Under the pieces are notes generated by a model. The model searched no databases. It saw only the letters and a program-made list of their open reading frames with translations, and was not told where the DNA came from. The translations under genes and the position numbers were made by a program. From positions 184,290,437-184,354,436 of the forward strand of contig JARYHS010009186.1 of the NCBI GenBank assembly GCA_031002005.1: a stretch of 64,000 bases of DNA, written 5' to 3'. The DNA is from Vandiemenella viatica. Its lineage: Eukaryota > Arthropoda > Insecta > Orthoptera > Morabidae. Shown piece after piece: positions 1 through 10,441 of this stretch. Every line of letters starts with the position of its first letter. The stretch's first letter is position 1.

Positions 1-1550
1 AATATTCATCCATGTTCGTAAGTGTTTAAGTACTGATGAATGTGACAAATTGTGGTACGCTCTTTATTGCTGGGCATTTAAATGTTAAAGAAGGGAGAGA
101 GTTTGAATCGTTTTCGCTCCATTATTCCTTACTCTTCCGAAAGACAGCAGTTATGGTCGGCTAGATTTAAATAATCCGAGGGACAACACCCCTTAAACAA
201 GGCGTATATGCTCTCAGAATATGCACTGTGGATTGTTTTAAGAATAACTTAGGTGTTTGTTATACAGTGTTATTGGTCAGTCATCACCTCTCATGTACTG
301 CAGCTTTAGTACTGAATTAGGCTAAATTTCTTCTAAAACTAATGATGTGGCCAGCTAAACGCACTACGAGTGCCAGTCAGCGTCATGCTTTTCTAACAAT
401 CTTTGCAAGAGATTGGTCAAAAACGTAAATGCCTACCATGATCATTGAAGTTTGACTTTTCTGCTTCTGCGTGTTGACCGGCGCATCTTCTCCATTTTTA
501 CTGTCATCCAAAGACCCATCTTTTTTTCCTTGTTCTTCAATCGACAACCTTGGCCAATGTCTCTCTGCACTTGGTCCTTCCGTCATGTTCGTGATCTTCC
601 GATCAGACTCCTCTCCTTCTCTTTGCTCAAGAGTGTTGGGTATTCTTCCATCTTTCTCATCACATACCCCAACCACTGATAATATTTCTTCCTTAGGTAG
701 TTACAGAATTTAAGAATTGTGGTTAACGGTATACGCTAATAAGAATTTTTTCACTAGAGATGTCGAAAGAATTCAGAATTTTCTGCGATAATAAGCACAG
801 AAATAATTTGTATGAAAAAGTGAGTGTAAAATAATATGTTGATAAATGAGGTAGAGCACTCAAGCGTAACAGTATAAATAATTTAGGTTGGCTAGCCTGT
901 AAGATGAATTGTGATATACTGAATATCGTTGACTTTAGCAAAGATAATTGGAGGCGTTTAGCATAAAACAACAGTTAGTGAATTCTCAAAAATGAAGAAT
1001 CTTTTGTTTTAGCGCTTAAAGAATATGAAAAGAATCTATAAAAATAATTAAACAGTGTAAAATGGAAGGCGATTTATTTTAACCAGCAGAGAACAGAAAG
1101 GAAGCTATCGTTCGTCATTTTTGGTTGTAATCCAAGATCAAAACGGGCTATTATGTAAACAGTTATTACATCATAGGCTCGACAAATCAAGAACGGAACT
1201 AAATTACAAAAAAATTCTCCTCTGACAACTTATGTGTGAATCTGTTCAAGACCTAACAGAAATGAGGAAATTAATTTTTTAATTATCTTTAGGGAAAACT
1301 CAATTTTCTGTTTTACAACAACTAGAATTGTGCTTTGCTGCAATTTAATGCCAATTTTTACTGCTGATTGTTTACATTATAGCATTCTGATCACAATGCA
1401 TTTTTTATAAATGTTATAATACTATTAATAGGCTACTATATTATATTATCGAGTAAAATCGGTATTAACTTCGAGTATAAATCGTTCTCGTAGTTTGTAC
1501 AATAGTTTCATGCAGAATTAAGCAATATGAAATAAAAAGAATTATCTCAC
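1..1550. other. Non-coding sequence left of UGT gene A exon 3
   Basis: By position this should be intron 3 of the minus-strand UGT gene A, but no exon 4-like sequence is seen here, so exons 4-6 would lie beyond the left edge. On the minus strand at about 383-690 a broken reading contains YQWLGYVMRKMEE, faintly like the C-terminal tail of non-LTR retrotransposon proteins; I would not call it more firmly. The rest is AT-rich with no convincing coding signal. Confidence 0.4.
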
Positions 1551-2010
1551 CTTTGGCAGAGGCTCGTTCTCCGTTTTTACGTGGAGGCCCGTTATCTCAA
1601 CAATGGTTGGCAGATTAGGCCGAGGATAATCAGTGACGAAGTCACTGCATAAAATGAGAAGACTGTGATTCCGTTCAGTCTGGAAGACCGATGGTGGTTC
1701 ATCTCCGAAATGTTTGCGCATCACCGCCTCTTGGTCTGGAAGTATGTGTATGTTCCAGAGATACATCCAGTAGAGGTGTAAGAAGACGCTGTAGAGCCTC
1801 TCCTTGAACGTCATGTGGTCTGAGAGGCCAACCCAGACGTCTGGTAGATACGCAGGGTTCTGCTTGTTGCCGAGGTGTTCGTAGACGGGTACCATGGCGG
1901 ATAGAGTGAGGAACCCAACAAGTGGTGGGGAACCCACCTTGTGCAACAGGCCGTAGAAGGACTGGTAACCCAGCCATTCCAGCACGAACAGGTCGAATGT
2001 CTGGTTCTTC
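1551..2010 (-). CDS. UGT gene A exon 3
   Basis: 460-nt open exon, 153 full codons plus the base completing the exon 2 split codon. It starts RKNQTFDLFVLEWLG and ends HVKTENEPLPK before a GTGAGA donor. It covers the second half of the N-terminal domain up to the linker, including the conserved PAYLPDVWVGLSDHMTF and DYPRPNLPTIVEITGLHV segments shared by all three copies. Acceptor GAACAG. No stop or frameshift, which contrasts with the broken exon 1. Confidence 0.92.
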
Positions 2011-3028
2011 CTGTTCAACAAAGGCAAGGAGTTACTGAAGACGTGCCAATATCTGTATATATTAATGCCTTAATAGCCCTATGCATAAAAATCTCCTAAG
2101 TGCTTGTAAATAACAAGTTAATTATATGGAACTATGTTAAATTGTATTAGAACTATTACTATTCTGTTTGTTAGATACTAAATGCAGACTACGGGAGAGT
2201 GGAGGAGAACACTGCTTACGGCTTGAAGAGACAATCCAAGATTAGCTACAAACATTCCATTTGTCAGTGACAAATAATTTGCTTAAGATAAGTTCAGCTT
2301 TCCCATGGTCTTTGGTCAATGACCTGTTAAGTATTTTCTACAAGTGGATGTTTGAACACTATCTCTGTACTGGAACAACCTACAATGTTATTGTGGTAGT
2401 TTCAGCTATTATTTCAAAGCAATCGGTCCATAAATGCGACAAGAAGATCCAGTACTGAGACAGTAGGAGGATTGGATCCAATTGGCAAGAACGAGTATTC
2501 GAAGCATCGGCTGTTCTCGACTTTGCAGCTTGTTTAACGAGGACTGCTTTAGTCAAAACACGCAACACCTGGGAGATCTCGACTACAGCTTCAAACTGGA
2601 GTTGTTAGATCGATAACATTTAATATGTTGGCGAATGTTCTGCGAAAATTGTAACTTTTATTCTTTATGGTAAATGTATTTTAGTTTATGAAATATGTAG
2701 GCGGATGCACAGTACGTCCAAGTATTCCCTTAGGTGATTGCGGGAAGTCGCATAGAAACCACAATTAAGACGGCTTGTACTCGGAGACTAGGATTTGAGC
2801 ATGGATCCGTTGTACCTTCCCGATCCAAAATGGTGACTCCTTAGTTAGCCCTCAACTACACTGGCGGGTCCTGTCATACATTAATAAACCAGGAAATTTA
2901 TGCTACTGCTGAAAGAGAGGCCTATAAAAATTCCAACAGTACTTTCTGCACGCGAAATTTTCCATTGCGAATCAGTCGACTTGGCACTTGTACAAAAAAG
3001 TTAAATAATTTTATGTAATTAGTAAACA
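2011..3028. other. Intron 2 of UGT gene A, unexplained part
   Basis: AT-rich intronic sequence between exon 2 and exon 3 of gene A. Short open readings exist on both strands but none shows a recognisable domain. A SINE follows at 3029. Confidence 0.5.
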
Positions 3029-3262
3029 GAGCGTGGTAGGTGAGCGATTACGCTCTGGCCTCTCATTCGGGAAGACGCGGGTTGAATCCCCGTCCGGGCA
3101 TCCAGATTTTGATTTTCCATGGTTTCCCCTAATCACTACAGGTGAATGCCAGAGTGCTTGTTTTAAAAGGCTATAGCCGCATTCCTTCCCGTTCCTAGCC
3201 CCGATCCTTTTCTGACTTCAATAATATCGACGACGACGAATCGCAATACCATAAAAAAAAAA
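3029..3262 (+). repeat. tRNA-derived SINE, copy 1 (diverged)
   Basis: Begins GAGCGTGGTAGGTGAGCGA (A-box-like), has the B-box-like GGGTTGAATCCCCGTCCGGG, then the tRNA-unrelated body (CATCCAGATTTTGATTTTCC and onward) shared with the SINE copies near 11.1, 21.4, 58.1 and 59.1 kb. It ends in an A-rich tail. It lies in intron 2 of gene A, antisense to it. Confidence 0.85.
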
Positions 3263-3335
3263 TTTAGTAATTTGAGTATAATTTTGTGATCCTTTCCTTA
3301 CAATATTCTGACCCAATTAAAAATGGAATACTTGC

Positions 3336-3514
3336 CCGATTAACTCCTGCATTGAAGGCAAGTCGAAAATGAAACTGGAGATATCAGTCCAGAACTGCCT
3401 GACTATGATTAGCTGCTCAACAGGCGATTTCTCTGCCCACTCCACAAAGTTGAATTGTCGTATCATCTTATACCCCGGCGAAATGTCTATCTCCGTGTAG
3501 TTCTCGTTGTGTAG
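3336..3514 (-). CDS. UGT gene A exon 2
   Basis: Open exon beginning LHNENYTEIDIS, ending LPSMQELIG, 179 nt (59 codons plus 2 bases), one codon shorter than gene C exon 2. It belongs to the variable N-terminal acceptor-binding domain. The acceptor is TTTACAG at 3521-3515. The only donor that keeps the phase required by exon 3 is GCAAGT after position 3336, i.e. a GC-AG intron; the nearest GT would give the wrong phase. The upstream intron sequence is interrupted by a retrotransposon target duplication ending 27 nt from the exon. Confidence 0.85.
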
Positions 3515-3541
3515 CTGTAAATTAAACATAATCTGAAGACA

Positions 3542-3556
3542 GGGAAAAGCAATACC
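3542..3556. repeat. Target-site duplication, 3' side of the I-type element
   Basis: GGGAAAAGCAATACC, identical over 15 bases to 9553-9567 at the other end of the element. It directly follows the element's (AAC)n tail, read on the minus strand. Confidence 0.92.
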
Positions 3557-3657
3557 GTTGTTGTTGTTGTTATTTGTGCTTTAGGGCGCGTCAACATCGG
3601 GGTTATTAGCGCCCTAACAAATACAAGACGTGACAATGTGACAAAATTGCCGTCTAA

Positions 3658-3967
3658 GTGGCCGACTGTATAAGGGTCGGCCACAGAGACAGCACAGTAA
3701 AATACTAAAATACTGACTGCAATTCCGTCTGCATGACTGACTGTAAAGGGGTCAGCCCCACAGACGGAAAAGATAAAACATAATAATAATAATATAGTAG
3801 TACACAGAACACAGAGTAAAAATACATACACTGACTGGTTGGCTGTAAAAGGGCCAACCAGTTTGAAACATCGGACTAACTGGCTGGCTGTAAAGGGGCC
3901 AGCCAGGTAAACAAGGTCACAACTAAAAACAGTACTTGGATTGGTGGCTGTAAAAGGCCATCAATCC
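3658..3967 (-). ncRNA. Array of covarying hairpins in the I-type element 3' UTR
   Basis: Five successive inverted repeats share a TGTAWAAGG-like loop (plus strand) but have different stems that remain paired: 3658-3684 (GTGGCCGAC stem), 3725-3767 (CCGTCTG outer and CTGAC inner), 3835-3861 (CTGGTTGGC), 3880-3906 (CTGGCTGGC) and 3938-3967 (GGATTGGTGG, one G-T pair). A further, different hairpin lies at 3981-4017 (GGCCGGTCT stem) across the end of ORF2. Different stems with preserved pairing imply a selected RNA structure. A role in recognition of the 3' end by the element's RT is inference. Confidence 0.8.
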
Positions 3968-3977
3968 AATCTAAAAC

Positions 3978-6900
3978 CTAGGCCGGTCTGCCCAAAATTT
4001 TTGGGACAAGACCGGCCAAGCTACAAAACTTTAAAACCTTGGCCACATTGTCACTATCATTGTTTAAAATAAGGGACAGATCGTTGCCTAAGCCAACGTC
4101 TGCCCTTAAGTCTAAAAATAAAATACAATCACTTAAAATGTGGCGTACCGTCAAAGGTACGCCACATGCATCACACTCCGGTGGGTCCTCTCGGCGGAGA
4201 AGGAAACCATGTGTCAGAGGACAGTGCCCTATACGGAGGCGAGTAAGGAGAACCTCATCCCTCCTCGCCCGCTGGAAGGAGCTGCTCCACGGCTGCACGG
4301 TCAGGTTTGACCTGCCGGAGCTTATTATGCTCAACTTCCAGCCACTGCCTCTGCCAAACATCAAAAACAAATCTCTTCGCCGCCGAGGCAAGGTCTGACT
4401 TTGGGACCGGGTCAAAGTTGATTCGGACCTTGTCACAGGCTAACTTGGCAGCTTCATCAGCTGCCTCGTTCCCCCTGATTCCCACATGGCCTGGTACCCA
4501 GCAGAATACCACCTCCTTCCCACAAGATTGGAGGGAAAGGAGGGCGTCCTGGATGTCCTGAACTAGACGTTCTGCTGGGTACATAGTTGCTAATGCCTGA
4601 ATGCAACTAAGGGAATCACAGCATATGAGGTACTTCTTGTCGCGGCGTACCTTCATATGCTGGAGCGACTTTAGCAGGGCATAGCACTCCGCAGTATAAA
4701 CACTGCACCTGCTATCCATCTTGTATTTGTAAGTCGCTCGAGGGAACACTACTGAACAGCCTACACTGTTAGCCTGCTTAGACCCATCCGTATACACCGG
4801 GGTGAAAGTGTGATATTGATTTAAAATGTCAGTAAAAATATTAATAAAAACACTGTCAGCGGTTAGCAGTTTGTTGTGCCGTGACAGTTCTAAAATTAAT
4901 CTGGGCCTCTTTAAAAGCCAGGGAGGGGATTTACTCCAACCCTGGCGATAAAAAGAGGGAAGCTCGAATCCGTAATGTTCTAAAATAGCCTTCGTACGGT
5001 AGCTGAACGGTTTAGTGGCTCTATGCCGGTTGGTATAGAGCCGCTCGTAGCTGGGATGTAGAACTATGTCGTACACGGGACTGCCAGGTGTTATGGCAGT
5101 ATGCATATAGTGTCGCACCATGAGGAGTTGCCGGCGGATGGTAAGTGGTGGCTCGCCCGAGTCAGCACAAATGCTGACAATTAGGGCTGGTGCGATATGC
5201 ACCCGTGGCGAGCCGAATTCCTGCATGGTGGACACTATCCAGTATCCGAAGATAACTGTCCCGTGCCGAACCATATACGATACAACCATACTCGAGACGC
5301 GACCGTACAAAGGCTCGATAAAACTGTAGCAGGCAGGAGCGATCAGCGCCCCACGACCTGCCGCACAGACATTTTAAAATATTAAGAGCTTTTAAGGCCC
5401 TGGCTTTCACATCTTTGAGATGCGGAAGCCAGTTAAGCCTGGTGTCAAAAATGAGGCCCAGAAATCTAACTGTTTCAGTAAAACTTAAAACGGTGTTCCT
5501 CAAGGTAAGGTGAGGCTCAGCTAAAAGACTTCTGCTACGAGTAAAAAGTACACACCGGGTTTTCTCGGCAGAGAAATCGAAAACCGGTGTGCACTGACCA
5601 ATTCATCCAGCCTGTTCAGCGCGAGTTGCAGCTGCCGCTCTGCGCTTCTCAGGCTGGACGATGCAATAAAAATTAAAAAATCGTCCACATATAAGGAGAA
5701 CCGAATGGGACTCCTTATAACCATAGATATACTGTTGATTGCGATAAGCAAATAGGGTCACGCTTAAAACTGACCCCTGAGGAACACCGTTTTCCTGAAT
5801 AAAAAGATCAGACACTTCACCTACCGACTCGGTACCGGAAGCAACGACCAGATAAAAATGATTTTAAAAAACGGGGAAGGTTACCCCTAAAACCCCATTC
5901 ATGTAACTGTTTTAAAATAACATGTCCGCCAGGTAGTATCGTATGCCTTTTCAAGATCGAAAAAAACACCCACAAGGTGTTGGCTGCGGATGAACGCATC
6001 CTGTATTGCCGCCTCCAGGAGGATCAGGTTGTCCAAGGTGGAACGGAACTTCCTGAATCCACACTGAAAGCGGCTCAGAAGATTACGGGATTCAAGACAC
6101 CAGACGAGGCGGCGATTCACCATCCTCTCCAGTGTCTTCCCCACGCAGCTAGTCAAGGCAATACTACGATAACTACCTGGCAACAATTTGTCCTTGCCAG
6201 GTTTTAAAATGGGAATTAATGTTGCTTCTTTCCACGAGTCGGGGAAGTGTCCTCCGGTCCAAATATCGTTAAAAATATCTAGAAGGTACTTTTTAGCATC
6301 CTTACTGAGATGCCTCAGCATCTGGTACTGGATCAGATCAGGCCCTGGAGCAGTGTCATTTGCGCTGTTCAACGCGACTCTCCAGCTCCCAAGATGTAAA
6401 TGGGCAGTTGTAGGCCTCTGTATTCGACGAATCGAAGCACAGCGGGCGCCTCTCGGCAGCGACTCTTCGTCGCTGAAACCGAGGGTCAAAGTTATCGGAC
6501 GAAGTGATGGCGGCGAAGTTCTCCGCCATCAGCTGCGCTATGCTTCGTTCGTCAGTAATAATACGTCCATGATCCAGTAACCCAGATACTGGTGCGCGGG
6601 AGTACCTTCCAGATATACGGCGAATGGACTCCCATACTTTCGACGAAGGTGTGGAACGATTGATAGTGCTCACAAAGTTCTGCCATGACCTCTTCTTACT
6701 CTCCTTAATAACACGGCGCGCCTTAGCTCTTGCTATACGGAACGCTGCCAGGTTGTCGGATGTAGGATACAACCTAAAACGCCGCAACGCCCGTCTGCGA
6801 CCCTGAATAGCGGAACGACATTCGTCGTTCCACCAGGGGACGGGCGTCCTTCGCAGCGTTCCGGAGCTTTTCGGCATGGAAACGTCAGCTGCACGGTGAA

Positions 6901-7681
6901 TCACTTCCGTGAAGTGATTCACCTTCTCTTGTATACTGCCTACAAGTTGCAGTTGTACAGAGCGGCAATAGAGTTGCCAATCTGCACAACTGACGTTCCA
7001 TTTGCGCCGGTTATTTCCTCCCTCCACGATCGCACTCGACGTGCAACCAAATAGGGAAGTGGTCGCTTCCATGTAGGTCGCGATCCACCTCCCATAGCAC
7101 GGAGTCTGCGATTGAGGGAGAACACAAGGAAAGGTCAATGGCAGAAGACGTACCGGTAGCAGTGGTGAAATGAGTCATTTGCCCTGTATTCAGGATACAA
7201 ATTTCCTCCTGCTCCATCAATCTACCAATCACTCGGCCCCGGGGGCAATCGGTGGTGGAACCCCACAACGCACTGTGGGCGTTGAAATCTCCCAAAAGGA
7301 GAAAGGGCCGAGTGAGTTGTCGTGTAATGCCAACCAGGTCGTCGTAGTCGACGGACAAACTGGGTGGCAGATAGACTAGAGCATACGGTCAGTTGTATTG
7401 GACCGTGTATTTTCACCGCTACTGCTTGTAGATGAGAGGTGAGAGCGACGGGTTCGGAGTGGACAGTGTTCCGAACAAACACGGCCACTCCGCCCTTCGC
7501 TCGATCACCCTCGGTATCGTCCTTTCGGAATATGTCATAACCTCTTAGCACATGGCTGATGTTGTGGTCTAAAGTGTGTCTCCTGGAGACAGAGACACAA
7601 TGGATTAGACCGTGCTAAGAGCTGGACTTCCTCTTTGTGAGCCTGGAAACCGTTTACGTTCCACTGAAGTATGGGAGCCAT
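3978..7681 (-). pseudogene. I-type element ORF2 polyprotein (endonuclease, RT, RNase H), frameshifted
   Basis: Begins at ATG 7681 with MAPILQWNVNG and LCLQETH, the N-terminal motifs of APE-type endonucleases. LLGDFNAHSALWGS and GSDHFPIW follow at about 7290-7050. The RT region (about 6490-5400) shows DLIQYQMLRHL, YRSIALTSCVGKTLERM, FFDLEKAYDT, GVPQGSVLS and the catalytic YVDD in SLYVDDFLIF. RNase H (about 4830-4440) has all its acidic positions: YTDGSK, TAECYALL, CCDSLSC and GNEAADEAAK. A C-terminal Cys/His motif (CDACGVPLTVRHILSDC) closes the protein. About 1230 codons, interrupted by at least six frame changes. Confidence 0.88.
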
Positions 7682-7686
7682 TCTAC

Positions 7687-9027
7687 CTATTTAAAACCAC
7701 CACCCCCCCCCGGATCGGGTGGGTCTTCCTTCTCTGATAGCTGAGGAACGGAACAAGGTACGTCCACCAGCATGATATCGTCTTCGGTGTCCGAAGACGA
7801 TTTTCGTTGTGAGGCCTCGGGGTCTTGCGGATTTTTCATCCGCCGAGGCCTGTCCCTCCTCTTCTCCTTTCCAGAAGGGGATCTGGGAGGAGAAGTCGGA
7901 GGGGATTTCACAAACATAGCGGGGTCCGTCAGCTTAAATTTCGGACCCCTTACCTTTGCACTGTTTGCCATCCGCTACCGGCAGATGGCGTTGCCGTTAT
8001 CACTACTTTTGCAGATGCTGTTTCTGCTTCAGGGGCCGCTTCTGCTGTTGCAGAGGGGACCCACTGCTGTAGCGGATGGCAGTGTCTTTGCTGGTGGACA
8101 TTACTGAACCTGCTGTCGATGTGGTCGATGTTGTCAGAGTATTGCTACCGACGTGCGAGGTCCTAGGTGTAATGACCTTGATGGGTGTGGCACCACATCT
8201 GCACTGACATGAGCACATTGGACTTGTGCCCATGTCCGCAACGGACGTCTGGGTAGCAATACTTTCTTTCCTGACGGGAGTTGATAACGTCTTCGCGAAG
8301 CTGGTAGCGAAGACTGGTGGAGCCAGAGCCTTATATTTCTTTTTGGCTTCGCCATAAGAAATCCGCTCTTTCGTTTTCAACTCCTGTATCTTTTTTTCCT
8401 CCAGATACAATCGACACTCTCTGCTCCAGGCTGGATGTGCCCCGGAGCAGTTGCACACACACCTGTGGGAGCGTGCAGCTAGTGCCTGGCTCATGAGCCG
8501 CCTTTCCGCACTTCCCACAGGTGGGGTTGCCCTTGCAGGTCGCCGTCGTATGACCGAACCGCTGGCACTTAAAGCAGCGCATTGGGTCCGGTACATACGG
8601 GCGAATATTCAAGTTCAAATATCCTGCCTTGATGTTTTTGGGCAACGTTGGAGTGTCGAACGTCAGGACGAAGGTGGCTGTCTTCTCAAGACTGCCGTTA
8701 ACCCTTCGTTTAATCTGACGAACCTCGACCACATGTTCTGTTGACCACTCCTTAAGGAGTTCCTCGGTCTCTAAATCCATAAGGTCCCTGCTGGTGAATG
8801 ACTCCTTTACTTGAATTTAGAGTTTTATGGAGTTCGCACTTCACTGCGAACTCCCCGAGCTTCTCGCACTTAAGGAGTTGGACAGCCTGCCTCTGGGTGG
8901 ATGTTTCCATAAGCAGTGTTCCATTCCTCAGCTTTTTTACAGATTTGAGGGTACCCGCAATACCCTCTAAACCTTTCTGAACATAGAATGGAGAGACCTT
9001 CTCAAAAGATCCCTCCACCCTTGTCAT
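7687..9027 (-). pseudogene. I-type element ORF1 (Gag-like, zinc knuckles), frameshifted
   Basis: Starts MTRVEGSFEKVSPFYV at 9027. A central nucleic-acid-binding region carries the knuckle CFKCQRFGHTTATC followed by CGKCGKAAHEPGTSC, both C-x2-C-x4-H-x4-C, then a third Cys/His cluster (CNCSGAHPAWSREC). The C-terminal part is basic and Ser/Pro-rich, ending with a glycine run. It would coat the element RNA. The reading moves between frames near 8770 and 8460 and again before 7971, so the product is not continuous as assembled. The final stop at 7687 is about 6 nt before the ORF2 ATG. Confidence 0.8.
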
Positions 9028-9552
9028 AATAACGAAGGCATTGTCAATGATTACAACCCTTGCTGTTACTGTTTACATCCGGGGGAGGGCTTTCAACCCT
9101 AGCCCGTTTGTAAGAACTGGGTGTGTTTTTATTACCTGCGACACACCCGGGCCGCAGGGGTTTTTTGGTTTTTTTGTGGAAGGAATTTTTGGTCCCACGA
9201 GTAAAAACCAGTATAAGAAGAAATGCTTATTACAACAGGGGTGCGCAGGTGCCCCTGAGGTTGCACGTTAGCGAGTGATTTCCTCTCCACCCATACACCT
9301 CCTCGGCACGTGGCTGACCTTGAGGTTGAGGGGTTTTTTATAGAGGTTTGTTACCGTCCTCGCGATCCGGGCGATGAAGCCAAGATCCCCGTTCTCCTAG
9401 GCACACAACGTTCCACCGCCACGCCCTACGGTGGTCGTTGAAGCATGGTAGGAGTTTACGGTGTGGGAAACTTGCGGCGCTCACAAGTTTCCAGCTCGGG
9501 CACCGCGGGTTCGCCAAACCCGTACCTGGCACTTGCGTACCAGGCCCCTGCG

Positions 9553-9567
9553 GGGAAAAGCAATACC
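9553..9567. repeat. Target-site duplication, 5' side of the I-type element
   Basis: Same 15 bases as 3542-3556 (GGGAAAAGCAATACC). It marks the exact 5' junction of the element at 9552, showing the insertion is not 5'-truncated. Confidence 0.92.
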
Positions 9568-10255
9568 AACTCGCTGCTACTGTTGAATAAATGTTATCTT
9601 AAGCACATGTTATCACACTGTACGTTGTCACTAGTTTTAGCTTTGTCCTTTCTTACTACCGTATATGCTAACTCGCTGCTATGTCGCCGCTAGTTGTAGC
9701 TACGTCCTTTCACTCTTTGTTTCCGTTTATTTAATTATTATCTGATACTGCCTTAAATTTATTAAGCCTTTTAGGTATATATTTAGGAAATTAGAGAGGG
9801 AGAAATCTTTCTAACGATTTTGGAAGGTTTCAAATCTCGCGAACCGGAAAACTAAATAAAAATAACCCAAAAAATTAATTTTCCAATAATTACTAAGCAA
9901 TAACTCTTTCAATGGAAATCAGTAAAAATAGTTGACACTTTCATTTCTTTCCTTTTTCGTTGATGCATTTTTCTGAGTATTTGTTTTGTAACATACATTT
10001 CACAGCAATCGATGAAAAGTCGGCCAAACTACGAAGTTGTGACATGAGAAAGAAAGGTCATAATGTAATTATAAACATTCTTACATTTTAGCTATGGAAT
10101 CCTGAAAATATACGTAGAGATCTGTTGTAAGTTTTAAAGCCAGCCCCAACTCTGAAATCATCAATCCTTTTTAATTATTACATATTTACATACATGATGC
10201 AAGAATGTTCACTTTCTTTTTATGAAACAGGAACAGATAATCAAGCGTATTTTAC
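9568..10255. other. Intron 1 of UGT gene A, remaining part
   Basis: Sequence between the retrotransposon and exon 1. The opening 150 bases contain a short repeated phrase (CTCGCTGCTA near 9570 and again near 9670). Otherwise AT-rich with no coding signal. Confidence 0.45.
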
Positions 10256-10435
10256 CTTGATTGGGTCAGGGGTAATCAATGTGACGTGATGCCCCCTGTC
10301 CAGTAGCGCCTTGGCTGTGTAGTGGAATGGCACCTGGTGACTTATGGACGATGTCGGCGCAGCGATGAGGATTTTTTAAGACAGTGACTGTTCAATCGTC
10401 AACATCACCAGGAACAGACTTATCAGCCATCGCGT
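10256..10435 (-). pseudogene. UGT gene A exon 1, start codon lost and internal stop
   Basis: Read from 10435 downwards, the exon aligns codon for codon with gene C exon 1. It encodes a hydrophobic leader (WLISLFLVMLTIEQSLS), then a stop, then ILIAAPTSSISHQVPFHY and DRGHHVT, the UGT N-terminal domain with the catalytic His in SISHQ. The gene C ATG position is ACG (10435-10433), and codon 20, Tyr in gene C, is TAA (10378-10376). It ends at a canonical donor (AAG before GTAAAA), phase 0, exactly 180 nt as in gene C. A splice acceptor (TTTCAG) lies 6 nt upstream of the start position, as in gene C. The internal ATG at codon 11 cannot rescue translation because it lies before the stop. Confidence 0.85.
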
Positions 10436-10441
10436 AGAAGC

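Larger units (their letters stand above)
3557..9552 (-). mobile_element. Full-length I-type non-LTR retrotransposon (APE, RT and RNase H)
   Basis: A 6-kb minus-strand element flanked by a perfect 15-bp target duplication. 5' to 3' it has a GC-rich leader (9552 to about 9030), ORF1 with CCHC zinc knuckles, ORF2 with apurinic-type endonuclease, reverse transcriptase and RNase H domains, a 3' UTR with structured hairpins, and an (AAC)n tail at 3557-3575. Such elements insert by target-primed reverse transcription. APE plus RNase H suggests the I group; the exact clade is not settled. Both ORFs are split by several frameshifts although the duplications are perfect. It sits in intron 1 of UGT gene A in the same orientation as the gene, next to the exon 2 acceptor. 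Confidence 0.93.
1551..10435 (-). pseudogene. UGT gene A, UDP-glycosyltransferase, 5' half only, probable pseudogene
   Basis: Minus-strand UGT locus with exon 1 at 10435-10256, exon 2 at 3514-3336 and exon 3 at 2010-1551; later exons would be off the left edge. The family transfers a sugar from a UDP-sugar to small lipophilic molecules in the ER lumen. Exons 1 and 3 have exactly the lengths of their gene C counterparts (180 and 460 nt), and splice phases match. Exon 1 is broken: the expected start codon is ACG and codon 20 is TAA. Exon 2 ends at a GC donor. Intron 1 contains a 6-kb I-type retrotransposon inserted only 27 nt upstream of exon 2. Exons 2 and 3 are otherwise open, so either inactivation is recent or a different first exon is used. 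The UGT identity is firm; the pseudogene call is inferred. Confidence 0.8.

Noticed and set aside
383..679. 97-codon minus-strand reading as a gene
   Set aside because: Low-complexity charged sequence; at most a decayed retrotransposon tail in a neighbouring frame.
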